From a bacterium (GTDB lineage: Bacteria > BMS3Abin14): a stretch of 64,000 nucleotides of DNA. Positions 16,445 to 25,651 of this stretch are shown here, piece after piece; position 1 is the stretch's first letter, and the number at the start of each line of letters is the position of its first letter. Location: positions 130,260-194,259 of the forward strand of contig CP070719.1 of the NCBI GenBank assembly GCA_020350725.1. Reading direction: 5' to 3'. The position numbers and the translations under genes were made by a program. The notes below the pieces were generated by a model. That model was not told the DNA's origin, did not search any database, and was given only the letters and a program-made list of their open reading frames with translations.

Positions 16445-17275
16445 GTGTATAAGATCAAGGAGAAGGTAAGTCTGGCGCACGACGTTCATTCCATGATCGT
16501 GGAGGCGCCGTACATCGCTAAAAAAGCCCTCCCGGGCCAGTTCGTCATCCTCCGGTACGGCGAAGCGGGAGAGAGGATTCCCCTGACGATCGCCGATTCG
16601 GATCCCGATGACGGTACGATCACCCTTGTTTTCCAGGAGGTGGGGAAAAGCACCATGGTCCTGGGCGGTCTTTCCGCCGGTGATTCCCTTGATGACGTCG
16701 TCGGGCCCCTGGGCGTACCCAGCCACATAGAAAAACTGGGTATGGTCGTGTGTATCGGAGGAGGTATCGGCATAGCCCCGGTCCATCCCGTCGCCCGTGC
16801 CCTGAAGGAGGCGGGAAACAGGGTTGTCTCCATCCTGGGCTCCAGGACCAAGGACCTTCTCATCATGGAGGAGGAAATGGTCAAGGCCAGTACGGAGGTC
16901 CTCCTCTGTACCGACGACGGCAGCTACGGCAAAAAGGGTTTTGTCACCACCGTTCTCGAGGAACTCATTGAAAAGGGAGAACCGATAGACCAGGTGGTCG
17001 CCATCGGACCGGTCCCCATGATGGAAGCGGTCAGCAAACTGACCAAACCCTACGCGATCAAGACGTTGGTAAGTCTCAACCCGATCATGGTGGACGGCAC
17101 AGGCATGTGCGGGGCCTGCCGGGTCACCGTTGGAGGCGAGACAAAATTCGTCTGCGTCGACGGACCGGATTTTGATGGGCACCTGGTGGACTTCAACGAA
17201 CTGAGGCTTCGGCAGAGGATGTACCTCAAGGAGGAACGGGAAGCCATCGAGGCAATAACCTATGTAGGTGCTTAG
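16445..17275 (+). CDS. nfnA: NfnA-like FAD/NAD(P)-binding and [2Fe-2S] subunit
   Basis: 276 residues. It has an N-terminal FAD domain (GQFVILRYGEAGERIPLTIA), an NAD(P) domain (GMVVCIGGGIGIAPVHPVAR) and a C-terminal cysteine cluster (GTGMCGACRVTVGG, then FVCVDGPDFDGHLVDF). This is the small subunit of NADH-dependent ferredoxin:NADP+ oxidoreductase, which couples NADPH oxidation to reduction of NAD+ and ferredoxin by flavin bifurcation. The large subunit nfnB follows after 12 bases. I start at GTG 16445, at the conserved YKIKEK. Close relatives include sulfide dehydrogenase SudB and dihydroorotate dehydrogenase electron-transfer subunits. Confidence 0.9.
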   Translation: MYKIKEKVSLAHDVHSMIVEAPYIAKKALPGQFVILRYGEAGERIPLTIADSDPDDGTITLVFQEVGKSTMVLGGLSAGDSLDDVVGPLGVPSHIEKLGMVVCIGGGIGIAPVHPVARALKEAGNRVVSILGSRTKDLLIMEEEMVKASTEVLLCTDDGSYGKKGFVTTVLEELIEKGEPIDQVVAIGPVPMMEAVSKLTKPYAIKTLVSLNPIMVDGTGMCGACRVTVGGETKFVCVDGPDFDGHLVDFNELRLRQRMYLKEEREAIEAITYVGA

Positions 17276-17287
17276 AGAAGGAGTGCC

Positions 17288-18712
17288 ATGACCGAGAAAA
17301 AGGAAAAGATCCCAAGACAGTCCATGCCGGAGCAGACCCCGGAGGCGAGGAAGAGCAATTTCGAAGAGGTGCCCTACGGATATTCCCCGGAGACGGCCAT
17401 GCTCGAGGCCTCTCGCTGTATCCAGTGCAAGAAGCCGAGGTGTGTGGCGGGTTGCCCTGTGGGCATCGACATCCCGGGGTTCATCAAGGCCATCGAGGAC
17501 GGAGACTTCGCCAGTTCCATCAGGATCCTCAAGGAGAGCAACGCCCTCCCGGCAGTCTGCGGCAGAGTTTGTCCTCAGGAGGATCAATGCGAGGTCCTCT
17601 GCGTGATCGCCGTCAAGGATGAGCCGGTTGCCATCGGCCGGCTGGAGAGGTTCGCCGCAGATTGGGAAATGGAGCAGGAGAAAAAGGAACTGCCCGAGGT
17701 TGCGCCGCCTACGGGCAAGAGAGTAGCGGTGGTCGGTGCCGGTCCGGCCGGTCTGACTGTTGCCGGGGATCTCATCGTAAAGGGGCATGAGGTGACGATC
17801 TACGAGGCCCTTCACAAACCCGGTGGTGTTCTCGTCTACGGTATTCCCGAGTTCAGGCTTCCCAACCAGATCGTGGAATATGAGATCAAGAACCTCGAGA
17901 AACTCGGCGTCAGGATCGAGACCAATGTGGTCATCGGTAAGACGTTTACCGTTGAGGAACTCATGACGGAATTTGGTTACGATACGGTTTTTCTGGGCGT
18001 CGGAGCCGGCCTTCCCTGGTTTATGGGTATCCCGGGAGAGAACCTCAACGGGGTCTATTCCGCCAACGAATACCTGACCCGATCCAATCTCATGTCGGCC
18101 TACCAGTTTCCCAAGTACGATACGCCGGTGAAAAAGGTTCCCAAGGTGGCGACTATCGGCGGAGGGAATGTGGCCATGGATTCGGCCAGAACGGCCCTGA
18201 GAATGGGAGCCGAGTCCATCGTGGTCTACCGGAGATCCAGAAATGAGATGCCCGCCCGCATCGAGGAGATCCACCATGCGGAAGAAGAGGGGATCGAATT
18301 CCACTTCCTGACCAATCCCACCAGGATACTGGGTAACGAGGAGGGTTCGGTGACCGGGATGGAGTGCATTCGCATGGAGTTGGGCGAACCCGACGACTCG
18401 GGCCGCCGTCGGCCGGTGCCGGTAAAGGGTTCCGAGTTCATCCTCGATGTGGATGCCGTCATCGTATCGGTCGGAACGGGGGCCAATCCCCTGCTCACCA
18501 ACGCGACGCCGGGCCTGGAGCTTAACAAGTGGGGATACGTTGTCGTGGACGAGGAGACCGGTGCAACCAGCATCCCAGGGGTCTATGCCGGCGGGGATAT
18601 AGTCCGCGGTGCCGCCACCGTCATCCTGGCCATGGGCGACGGCAGGAAAGCTTCCCAGTCCATGCATTTCTATATGACGGGTGAGGAGCCAGAACCGGTC
18701 TCCGAGGAATAG
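17288..18712 (+). CDS. nfnB: NfnB/GltA-like NADPH-dependent flavoprotein subunit
   Basis: 474 residues. The N-terminal Fe-S domain has CIQCKKPRCVAGCPVGIDIP and CGRVCPQEDQCEVLC. The FAD site VAVVGAGPAGLTVAGDL and the NADPH site ATIGGGNVAMDSARTALRMG follow, and the C-terminus has the second FAD motif GVYAGGDIVRGAATVI. The same fold serves as glutamate synthase small subunit, but the adjacent nfnA makes the bifurcating transhydrogenase NfnAB far more likely. AAGGAG lies 4 bases before the ATG. The pair would balance NADPH, NADH and ferredoxin in an anaerobe. Confidence 0.93.
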   Translation: MTEKKEKIPRQSMPEQTPEARKSNFEEVPYGYSPETAMLEASRCIQCKKPRCVAGCPVGIDIPGFIKAIEDGDFASSIRILKESNALPAVCGRVCPQEDQCEVLCVIAVKDEPVAIGRLERFAADWEMEQEKKELPEVAPPTGKRVAVVGAGPAGLTVAGDLIVKGHEVTIYEALHKPGGVLVYGIPEFRLPNQIVEYEIKNLEKLGVRIETNVVIGKTFTVEELMTEFGYDTVFLGVGAGLPWFMGIPGENLNGVYSANEYLTRSNLMSAYQFPKYDTPVKKVPKVATIGGGNVAMDSARTALRMGAESIVVYRRSRNEMPARIEEIHHAEEEGIEFHFLTNPTRILGNEEGSVTGMECIRMELGEPDDSGRRRPVPVKGSEFILDVDAVIVSVGTGANPLLTNATPGLELNKWGYVVVDEETGATSIPGVYAGGDIVRGAATVILAMGDGRKASQSMHFYMTGEEPEPVSEE

Positions 18713-18715
18713 TCC

Positions 18716-19714
18716 ATGACAGATGACAGCCGTCGCGGTTCCCTGGAGGCGATCAGAGAGCCGGTAAGAAAGGAATGCGCCGACCTCGAGGGGTATTTCC
18801 GCACCTACCTGAAGACGGATGTTTCGGTTATCGACAGGATCTTCGAGCATCTCCTTGACGGAGGGGGGAAACGTTTTCGCCCCCTCCTCGTGCTCCTCAT
18901 AGCATCTTTCCGGGAACAGCCGCTGGACGAGGACGTGTTCCGTCTGGCCGTCTCAGTGGAGTTTATCCACACGGCGACCCTTCTCCACGACGACGTCGTG
19001 GACCAGTCGGACCTGCGACGGGGCAACAGGGTCGCTTACAGGCTGTGGGGAGCCGAGCCGAGCGTGCTCTCGGGAGACTATCTCTACAGCCGGGCATTCT
19101 CCCTCCTGGTGGAGATCGGCCACCTGGGGATCCTCGAAAGCCTCTCCTCCGCCACGACTTCCATGGCCAGGGGAGAGGTCCTTCAGCTGCTTCGTTCCTT
19201 CTCCACGGCCACCAGCAGGGAAGAGTACCTGGAGGTCATCGAGGGCAAGACAGCCAGCCTGATCTCCGCCTCCTGCGTCTCGGCCGGCTATCTTGCCGGT
19301 TTCAACGGCGACAGGATCGAGGCCCTTAGGGGGTTCGGGACCAATCTCGGTTTCAGTTTTCAGATCGTGGACGATATCCTGGATTATTCGGCCGACCTCG
19401 GAGAGCTCGGCAAGGCGATCGGAAAGGACTTCCTCGAGGGCAAAGTCACGCTCCCCGTCATCCTGCTCATCGAGGAGTTGAAGGCGGAGGAGAGAAGGCG
19501 GGTGGCGGACATCTTTCTGAAGAGTTCACCGGATCCGGAAGATTTCCAGTGGGTCCTGTCCCGGATGAAGGATAGGGATATCCTTGACAAGGCGATGGAC
19601 GCGGCCAACCGATACGCGGAACAGGCCCAGGACTCTCTCAGCGCACTTCCCGAGGGTGCTGTGAGGGAAAGCCTCGTGGATCTTGCCCGGTACGTCACCA
19701 GGAGGAGAAAGTGA
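18716..19714 (+). CDS. Long-chain polyprenyl diphosphate synthase
   Basis: 332 residues. Both aspartate-rich motifs are present: [13 protein letters not shown] and [31 protein letters not shown] and the [10 protein letters not shown] segment also fit the family. It condenses isopentenyl diphosphate onto an allylic starter to make the side chain of a quinone (menaquinone or ubiquinone). Length and motif spacing match the all-trans octa/heptaprenyl group (IspB/HepT-like) better than short-chain IspA. It starts 4 bases after nfnB and overlaps the next gene, so the four genes probably form one operon. Confidence 0.9.
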   Translation: MTDDSRRGSLEAIREPVRKECADLEGYFRTYLKTDVSVIDRIFEHLLDGGGKRFRPLLVLLIASFREQPLDEDVFRLAVSVEFIHTATLLHDDVVDQSDLRRGNRVAYRLWGAEPSVLSGDYLYSRAFSLLVEIGHLGILESLSSATTSMARGEVLQLLRSFSTATSREEYLEVIEGKTASLISASCVSAGYLAGFNGDRIEALRGFGTNLGFSFQIVDDILDYSADLGELGKAIGKDFLEGKVTLPVILLIEELKAEERRRVADIFLKSSPDPEDFQWVLSRMKDRDILDKAMDAANRYAEQAQDSLSALPEGAVRESLVDLARYVTRRRK

Positions 19715-20238
19715 TGTCCAAGGGGGAGGACAGAGGCGTTCATGCCACCGTTCTGCTGGCCCGCAGGACGATCGAGGCTTTCGTCCGGGACGGAGTGACG
19801 GTGGAGGCACCGGAAGATCCGGAGATGTCGGACAGAGCCGGTGTCTTCGTGAGCATCAAAAAAGGGGGCCAACTGCGCGGGTGTATAGGGACGCTGGAGC
19901 CTCGGACGGGTTCGGTCGCGGAAGAGGTGGTCCAGAACGCCATAAGCGCCGCCACGCGGGATCCGAGATTCCCTCCGGTGAGTACCGAGGAGCTGGAGGA
20001 GTTGGATATCTCCGTGGATGTCCTGACCCCCCCTCAACCAGTCGGAGACATCTCGGAGCTGGATGCCGGGAAATACGGCGTCATCGTCATGAGCGGGGGA
20101 AGGACCGGCGTCCTTCTCCCGGATCTGCCCGGCATCAAGACGGTCGAGGAGCAGATCGATATCGCCCGACGAAAGGCGGGTATCGCGGAGGACGCCCCCC
20201 TTGAACTGTTGCGCTTTGAGGTGAACCGGTATTCCTAG
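19714..20238 (+). CDS. AMMECR1-domain protein (AmmeMemoRadiSam system protein A-like)
   Basis: 174 residues. The family core [12 protein letters not shown] is present, followed by [15 protein letters not shown] and [15 protein letters not shown]1 proteins are conserved across life; in bacteria they often sit with a Memo-like protein and a radical SAM enzyme, with no firmly established reaction. Here neither partner is adjacent. The ATG at 19714 overlaps the stop of the previous gene (TGATG), with GGAGGAG upstream; a GTG at 19711 is the alternative. Cytoplasmic. Confidence 0.93.
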   Translation: MSKGEDRGVHATVLLARRTIEAFVRDGVTVEAPEDPEMSDRAGVFVSIKKGGQLRGCIGTLEPRTGSVAEEVVQNAISAATRDPRFPPVSTEELEELDISVDVLTPPQPVGDISELDAGKYGVIVMSGGRTGVLLPDLPGIKTVEEQIDIARRKAGIAEDAPLELLRFEVNRYS

Positions 20239-20362
20239 ACCGGGTCAGCACGATGGTCGAGAGCCGGATTCTTGCCCTCCCTCGGCATCCAGGCGCAATC
20301 ATTACGGGGGGGGGCGCCAGTAGGAAGCCCGGAAGGCGGGATACAGGAAGGAGAGGCCGCAT

Positions 20363-20602
20363 ATGGCAAAGGATGTGAGGTGGAAGCTCCTTGTCGCGAC
20401 GCCGGATGATTCGGAGGCCTTCCTCATCAAGCGTCTGCTGGACGGTGAAGAGATACCCTGCCGCATGGAGTGGGACAGGACCTATCCCGGTTCGGAGCAG
20501 GGGGCCCAACGGAGGAAGGTCAGGGTGTACGTTGCCCTTGAGGATTTTGAGGCGAGTCAGGAGATACTCGAGAGCGACGATCGGGAAGACGGTCCCGTTT
20601 AG
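20363..20602 (+). CDS. DUF2007-like small protein
   Basis: 79 residues. It has the pattern of DUF2007 proteins, sometimes called putative signal-transducing proteins: WKLLVATPDDSEAFLIKRLL, then IPCRM, then VYVALEDFEASQEILE. Such proteins have a small ferredoxin-like fold and unknown function. GGAGAGG lies upstream of the ATG. A GC-rich stem (GGCCGG/CCGGCC near 20607-20623) lies after the stop and may end transcription before the convergent gene. Confidence 0.7.
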   Translation: MAKDVRWKLLVATPDDSEAFLIKRLLDGEEIPCRMEWDRTYPGSEQGAQRRKVRVYVALEDFEASQEILESDDREDGPV

Positions 20603-20641
20603 GAAACGGCCGGTTCGGCCGGCCGGGCAGGATGCGACCGG

Positions 20642-21814
20642 CTATCCCGTTTGCTGCCAGCTTTCGACCTTCAGGGTCACTTCCTGGATCTGAGCCGGCG
20701 GATCCACGAGGACGAGCAGGAACGGGATCGAATCTCCCGGTTCTATGGACGAGTTGCTCAGGCTTTTGCCCAGCTCGTTTTCCATGGAGGATCGGATGGA
20801 ATCGATGCTCATGGTGGACAGTTCATCTTCCGAGAGGGAGTTTCCGCAGAAGGAAGACGACTCCGCCAGGATTTTTCCACCGATGCCCTTGAACGTCCCC
20901 ACCACCCGGATAATGCCGATCCTCTGACCGGTGTCGTTGCGTACGAACCCTCTCACGGTAGCCAGACTGACGCCGTCCCTCCTCTTTAGCCCTCCTATCT
21001 GGACATCAAGGATCTTCGGTTGAACCTTCTCAACGGCAGGTCCTTTTCCCGTCATGTCCCGGATCATTTCGGTGGCCTTGGGATAGGCGAAGTAGCCGCC
21101 GGCGCCCAGCACAGCGAGAAAGAGCAAAAGGATCAGGCCCTTGCCGGTTCGTTTTTCGGCCGGGGATGGCCCCTGAAGGGAGGTCGTGGTCAGGCGTCCC
21201 GGCCGGGGAATCTCCGTGGCCGGCGACGGCGTCTCAGGTTCAGGCATGTCCGGTAAAGGGGGGACGGTTGGTTGCGGATCGGCCGAGGCCGTCAGATCCA
21301 GGCCGGACGCCTCGGATAAGGGGCCGGATTCACCCAGGGCAATGTTGCCCCATTCCATTGCACCCTGGCCGGGGCGGTCCCCGGCCGGAGACGGGTCCCC
21401 GGATGGGCCGGGGGCTTCGTCCGCGACGCCGGATCCCGAGAATTCCAGCTCGGTTCGGCCCAGCGGCCCGTTGTCGGTCAAAGGGATATTGCCGTCAGCC
21501 CCATCCTCGACCGGCGGTGGCTCGGGGACAGGTCTCTCCCCGTCAGCGGAAAAGGGACCCTCATGGGGCTGTGGCAAGCCGCTGTCCGGCGTTTCACCGG
21601 TCCTGAGGGGCGGCGAGGCGCTCTCACTTGCAGAGGGAGATGGAAGGATTCCGCCTTCGGCGGCTGACGCGACCCCCCCCTGAACGGGGCTGTCGGGGGG
21701 ATGAACCGTGAAGACGTTCTGGCACTTGGCGCAGCGAACTCTTACCCCCGGTCTCCGGACCTTGTCATCGTCGAGCCGATATTTGGCCTGACACTGGCTG
21801 CACTGGACGATCAA
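20642..21814 (-). CDS. Zinc-ribbon and DUF3426 membrane protein
   Basis: 390 residues. It begins with an MJ0042-type zinc finger, CSQCQAKYRL and CAKC. A long Pro/Glu/Ser-rich linker of about 180 residues follows. One transmembrane helix (GLILLLFLAVLGAGGYFAY) precedes a C-terminal DUF3426 domain (VRGFVRNDTGQRIGIIRVVG, then LVLVDPPAQIQEVTLKV). Topology suggests a cytoplasmic zinc ribbon and a periplasmic beta domain. The start is TTG at 21814, chosen because the zinc finger begins at residue 5 and GGGAG stands 8 bases upstream. Function is unknown; the fold resembles proteins linked to envelope or pilus regulation. Confidence 0.85.
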   Translation of the reverse strand: MIVQCSQCQAKYRLDDDKVRRPGVRVRCAKCQNVFTVHPPDSPVQGGVASAAEGGILPSPSASESASPPLRTGETPDSGLPQPHEGPFSADGERPVPEPPPVEDGADGNIPLTDNGPLGRTELEFSGSGVADEAPGPSGDPSPAGDRPGQGAMEWGNIALGESGPLSEASGLDLTASADPQPTVPPLPDMPEPETPSPATEIPRPGRLTTTSLQGPSPAEKRTGKGLILLLFLAVLGAGGYFAYPKATEMIRDMTGKGPAVEKVQPKILDVQIGGLKRRDGVSLATVRGFVRNDTGQRIGIIRVVGTFKGIGGKILAESSSFCGNSLSEDELSTMSIDSIRSSMENELGKSLSNSSIEPGDSIPFLLVLVDPPAQIQEVTLKVESWQQTG

Positions 21815-21888
21815 TGGTCAGCTCCCATGGATTTCCCTTGAAAAATGGCGGCAATTCCAATATCTCTGGTTATTGAGCGATCACGAAA

Positions 21889-23214
21889 TTGGCAATTATT
21901 ATACAGATTCCCTCAACGGGCATCAACACACAGGAGGCGCAGGCAGCAACCGTGTGTCGAAAAAGACCCCTTATCCCTATCTTTTCCGCTGTCCTGTTCT
22001 GGGTCCTGACAGGACCGGTGCGGGCCGATTACCTCTTTCCCGGATACAACGAGTCCGGCGAACTTCAGCCTCTCGCCACCGTGATCTCCGCCACACCCGA
22101 TCAGCTTTTCCGCACCTGGAAAGTGGGCGGCCTCGACGCCGGCCGGTGGTCCCTCGGGGCTGCGGGAGAACTCTTCAACAGGGTCGGGGAAGAGGCCAAC
22201 GAGGATCTCATCCTCTCCATCACAGGGGCGTACGGTTTCTCGGACCGGTTCCTCCTGGGCACGACGGTCCCGTTCATCATCAGGGACAGGGAATTCAACG
22301 ATTCGGATCTCCTCGACGTCAAGGTGTTCGCGCGGTTCAGGATGTCGGGGGAGAAGGACCGGGGTTTTCGATCGGCGGGGGAGGTGCTTCTGAACCTCCC
22401 CACTGCCGGGGGTCGTCGTCACCATCTCCTGTCCCTGGAGACGAGGGTCCTGGGTTTCAAATGGGCCTTCTCGGCAGGATCCGTACCCCTGGTATGGGGT
22501 GCTAATGTGGGCTACCAGACATATCTTCAGTCGGTGGTGGGTAATGACTCGGACTGGCTTTACGGGGCCTACATCGAGTACGAACTTGCGGCCAGGTGGA
22601 CCGGCGTCCTCGAATTGGCCGGGTCGACCCACGTGCACAAAGCGGCCGGCGACGAGGAAAGGGTCTCGGACGACCACGTGGTTGCCGGGGTGAAGTACCG
22701 TCCGGCGGGAGGCCCCATCTGGGGTGCCGCCCTGGGGAAAGGTGTCGGTGACAGTTACACGGACGCCAGGATCGTCGGGACCATCTCCTGGACGTTCGGC
22801 GAAAGGAGCGCGGAAAAACCGGCGAGGCCTGCCCCCCAGCCCGGCTCGGTGGGCGAAAGGGCCCTTCCCGGCGGGTCGGCCGGAGAGGGGGTCACAAAAG
22901 GGCCGGTGGAAAGGGGTCCCGGGCCCGGCAGGACAGCCAGGATCGAGGTGGCCAACCGGAGCGGCGTGCGGGAGGCAACCGGAAAAGTGGTCCGCCGGCT
23001 TGAGGAAGAGGGGTTTGCCGTCACCGTTGACGACAGAGACCTCTACCAGAGGCAGTCCACCCATATCTACTACGCGGACGGTTTCCTCGAACAGGCATCG
23101 GATGTGGCCAGCATCCTGGGCGGAGTCGGCACAGTTCTCATGCGCCCCTTCTCCGCCGGTCAATCGGACATCCTGGTCGTCATCGGCAGGGACCTCTCCA
23201 CCTGGGGGCCGTGA
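21889..23214 (+). CDS. Exported beta-barrel-like protein with C-terminal LytR_C domain
   Basis: 441 residues from TTG 21889, or 420 from GTG 21952. A signal peptide is visible (LIPIFSAVLFWVLTGPVRA), followed by about 260 residues of alternating strands typical of an outer-membrane barrel (YGAYIEYELAARWTGVLELA, ending in IVGTISWTFG). A Pro/Gly-rich linker leads to a LytR C-terminal-type domain at about residues 350-441 (RIEVANRSGVREATGKVVR, then DILVVIGRDL). LytR_C domains occur in envelope-associated proteins and are thought to bind glycans. Neither start has ideal spacing: AGGAGG at 21932-21937 is 14 bases before the GTG. The nitrilase-family gene follows after one base. Confidence 0.7.
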   Translation: MAIIIQIPSTGINTQEAQAATVCRKRPLIPIFSAVLFWVLTGPVRADYLFPGYNESGELQPLATVISATPDQLFRTWKVGGLDAGRWSLGAAGELFNRVGEEANEDLILSITGAYGFSDRFLLGTTVPFIIRDREFNDSDLLDVKVFARFRMSGEKDRGFRSAGEVLLNLPTAGGRRHHLLSLETRVLGFKWAFSAGSVPLVWGANVGYQTYLQSVVGNDSDWLYGAYIEYELAARWTGVLELAGSTHVHKAAGDEERVSDDHVVAGVKYRPAGGPIWGAALGKGVGDSYTDARIVGTISWTFGERSAEKPARPAPQPGSVGERALPGGSAGEGVTKGPVERGPGPGRTARIEVANRSGVREATGKVVRRLEEEGFAVTVDDRDLYQRQSTHIYYADGFLEQASDVASILGGVGTVLMRPFSAGQSDILVVIGRDLSTWGP

Positions 23215-23215
23215 C

Positions 23216-24019
23216 ATGGAAGAGCCGGCATCCTCCCTCGGCAAACGGATCCACCTCTTCCAGTGGAGGATCATACCGGGCCAGGTGGACGGCAACCTTG
23301 GCCGTGCCGACGATCTCCTCGGGGAATGCCGGCCCCGAGAGGGCGACCTGGTAGTGCTCCCCGAGATGTTCTCCTCGGGGTTTTTTTACCAGGATCTTCC
23401 CCGCATGGCGGACGAAACGGAGAGGGTCCTGGCCTGGATGTCCGAACGTGCCGCCGGATCGGGGTCCGCAATCGTAGGTTCGGTTCCGGTGCACCGGTCC
23501 GGCGGGATCGCCAACTCCATGATCTTCGTGGACGGAACAGGGAGGGTCCAGGGGTCCTATGACAAGGTCCACCTCTTTCCCCTGTCCGGCGAGGACCGGT
23601 CCTTCTCTGAGGGTGATCGCACCGTGTGTGTGCTCTGGAACGGGATCCCGTCCGGTCTGCTCATCTGTTTCGATCTCCGGTACCCCGAGATGGCCAGGAA
23701 GCTGTGCCTGGAAGGGGTGCAGTTGATCCTCGTGTCGGCGCAGTGGCCTGCCAGCCGGATAGGCCACTTCAGGGACCTGGTCCGCGTCCGTGCCATGGAG
23801 AATCAGCTCCTGGTGGCGGCCGCCAATTCCTGCGGGGAGGACGCCGCTGGGCTTCTTCTGGGAGGAAGGAGTAGGGTGGCCGATCCCATGGGAAGGGTGA
23901 TCGGCGAACTGGAAGGGGACGAGGGCATCCTGTCTGTGGCAGTGGATCTCGAGGGGGTGGACAGGACCAGAAAGGAGTTTCCCGTCCTCTCCCTGCGGCG
24001 CCCGGACGTCTATGGATGA
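23216..24019 (+). CDS. Carbon-nitrogen hydrolase (nitrilase superfamily, omega-amidase-like)
   Basis: 267 residues. The catalytic triad is visible: glutamate in LVVLPEMFSSGF, lysine in YDKVHLFP and cysteine in LLICFDLRYPE. The pattern, including FRDLVRVRAMENQLLVAAAN, is closest to the omega-amidase/YafV group, which hydrolyses alpha-ketoglutaramate and similar amides; this is a family-level inference. The start ATG at 23216 follows the previous stop almost directly. An upstream extension in the same frame to 22724 is a shadow of the barrel gene. Cytoplasmic. Confidence 0.9.
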   Translation: MEEPASSLGKRIHLFQWRIIPGQVDGNLGRADDLLGECRPREGDLVVLPEMFSSGFFYQDLPRMADETERVLAWMSERAAGSGSAIVGSVPVHRSGGIANSMIFVDGTGRVQGSYDKVHLFPLSGEDRSFSEGDRTVCVLWNGIPSGLLICFDLRYPEMARKLCLEGVQLILVSAQWPASRIGHFRDLVRVRAMENQLLVAAANSCGEDAAGLLLGGRSRVADPMGRVIGELEGDEGILSVAVDLEGVDRTRKEFPVLSLRRPDVYG

Positions 24020-24140
24020 AACCGCTGCGGCTGACGGTCCCGGGCGCCGGCGACAGGCGGATCGATCCCGCCAGCTGCGCACAGATGCCGGACGGGCTAC
24101 AGTGTATTCGGCAGGATGATCGTCAGGAGAGGCCGGCGGG

Positions 24141-24635
24141 GTGAGAATACTGATCGACGGCTACAACCTTATCAGACATGTCCCAGAGCTCGCCGCCCTG
24201 GAAAGGAAGGATCTGGAGGAGGGCAGGGACCATCTCGTGCGCGAACTGGCCGTCTATCAGGCGTCGAGGGGTCACCGGATCTGGGTCGTCTTCGACGCCG
24301 GAGGGTCCTACCATCTTGGCGACCGGAGTGAGAAGGATCGGGGGGTGCGGGTGATCTATTCGGGCCAGGGACGGTCGGCGGATGAAGTGATAGCCGGTCT
24401 CTGCCGGGAACACCGGGCGGACCTGGTTGTCACCGCTGACAGGGATCTCAGCGGCCGGGCGGAGAGAGAGGGTGTTCCCTCAGTGCCCCCCCAGACCTTC
24501 TGGGAGAAGGTCGAGACGGAAAAATACCGGCGGCTCAAGGGACTCGAGGAGGAAGAGGACCGGGATCCCGACAGACCGCGCAGAAAGCTCCCGAAAAAAG
24601 CCAGGAAAAGGAGGAATCTGATAGACAGGCTGTAG
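24141..24635 (+). CDS. NYN-domain protein, YacP/Rae1-like ribonuclease
   Basis: 164 residues. The start RILIDGYNLIRHVPEL gives the first acidic residue of the PIN/NYN fold; VVFDAGG and LVVTADRDLSGRA give the others. YacP-like NYN proteins include Rae1, a ribosome-associated mRNA endonuclease in Bacillus. The C-terminal tail is strongly basic (RRKLPKKARKRRN), consistent with RNA or ribosome contact. The start is GTG at 24141. It stands alone between the nitrilase-family gene and convergent plsY. Confidence 0.88.
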   Translation: MRILIDGYNLIRHVPELAALERKDLEEGRDHLVRELAVYQASRGHRIWVVFDAGGSYHLGDRSEKDRGVRVIYSGQGRSADEVIAGLCREHRADLVVTADRDLSGRAEREGVPSVPPQTFWEKVETEKYRRLKGLEEEEDRDPDRPRRKLPKKARKRRNLIDRL

Positions 24636-24782
24636 ATCCGGACGGACAGGGTTGTGCGGATGCCGGCCGTCGGAATTCAGAAAGGACGCTGGAAGCACCC
24701 GGGCTGCCTGCAGATACCGTCTCACATTGGCAGACGGATTTTGCCTGATCCGGGTATCCGACCTTCTGGCCATCCTCCGAGG

Positions 24783-25382
24783 CTAGGACCTTTCTTTCCC
24801 GAACGATACCCGTTTTTCCTCCCCCTTGGCCAGCCTGGCGATATTTTCCCGGTGGAGGAGGATGAGCAGAATGCCTGCTCCGAGGCAGAAGATAGTCATG
24901 TGCCCGGTCACCCCCAGGACCACAGAATAGACCGGGGCGAGGATCGCCGATGTGATGGCGCCCGCGGAAGAGTAGCGCGTTACAGAGACCACTGTGATCC
25001 AGGTGGCCACACACATCGCTGCGATAACGGGATTGAGGACGAAAAGCGTTCCTATTGTGGTGGCGACCCCCTTCCCCCCCCGGAACCCGAGGAGGAATGA
25101 AAAATCGTGGCCGACGATTGCGGCTCCGGCAACGAGATAGATCCAGCCGGATCCCTGGGGAAGAAGAAGCCTGGCGGCGACGACGGGCAGGACACCCTTG
25201 AGCAGATCGCCGGCCAGGGTCCAGAGTGCCGCCTTCGGCCCAAGAGTGCGCAGGACGTTTGTCGCCCCGATGTTTCCAGAGCCCTCCGAGCGGGGGTCCG
25301 GTCCTCCCAGCAGCCTGGCCACCACCACCCCTGACGGGACGGATCCCAGGAGATAGGCCAGCACTGTCAGGACGATATTCAT
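24783..25382 (-). CDS. plsY: Glycerol-3-phosphate acyltransferase PlsY
   Basis: 199 residues with about five hydrophobic segments. Family motifs are LLGSVPSG, the SGNIGATNVLR loop, GDLLKGVLPV and FRGGKGVATTIG. PlsY moves an acyl group from acyl-phosphate to glycerol-3-phosphate in the inner membrane, the first step of phospholipid synthesis; its partner PlsX is not in this window. The ATG at 25382 begins the first membrane helix (MNIVLTVLAYLL). The in-frame extension to 25469 is not conserved. Confidence 0.95.
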   Translation of the reverse strand: MNIVLTVLAYLLGSVPSGVVVARLLGGPDPRSEGSGNIGATNVLRTLGPKAALWTLAGDLLKGVLPVVAARLLLPQGSGWIYLVAGAAIVGHDFSFLLGFRGGKGVATTIGTLFVLNPVIAAMCVATWITVVSVTRYSSAGAITSAILAPVYSVVLGVTGHMTIFCLGAGILLILLHRENIARLAKGEEKRVSFGKERS

Positions 25383-25651
25383 GCCCCCATTGGACAGGCG
25401 GAGGCCGGGCCTGTCAAGAGGAAACGGATCCGTCCGGGCAGCCTGGAAACCAGGGAGTCGGGCCGACACCGCCTCCCCCCGGCTGGTTCAATGTTGCGCT
25501 GATGGTGCGGCAAACGCCCCCTTGGTGAGAAAAATATGCGCACAAAGGAGCCTTTCACCTTCGCAACCTGCTGTTTTCAAATAGAATCCTGTCCGTCCGG
25601 CACTGGCACAGAGCTTGCTCTGTAACACTTCTGACCATTTCCCCCAAGACC
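25383..25651. other. Divergent intergenic region upstream of the ccm cluster
   Basis: 269 bases between plsY (minus) and the plus-strand cluster. An inverted repeat ACAGAGC-TT-GCTCTGT lies at 25608-25623 and a TAGAAT box at about 25581. Promoters for plsY and probably for the ccm operon are expected here. No gene is seen. Confidence 0.4.

Noticed and set aside
17288-18712. Gene as glutamate synthase small subunit
   Set aside because: No large GltB subunit is adjacent, whereas an NfnA subunit lies 12 bases upstream.
16181-18850. 889-codon open frame on the minus strand
   Set aside because: It lies exactly opposite nfnA and nfnB, which have full sets of family motifs. Its own translation resembles no protein; it is open because of high GC and codon bias.
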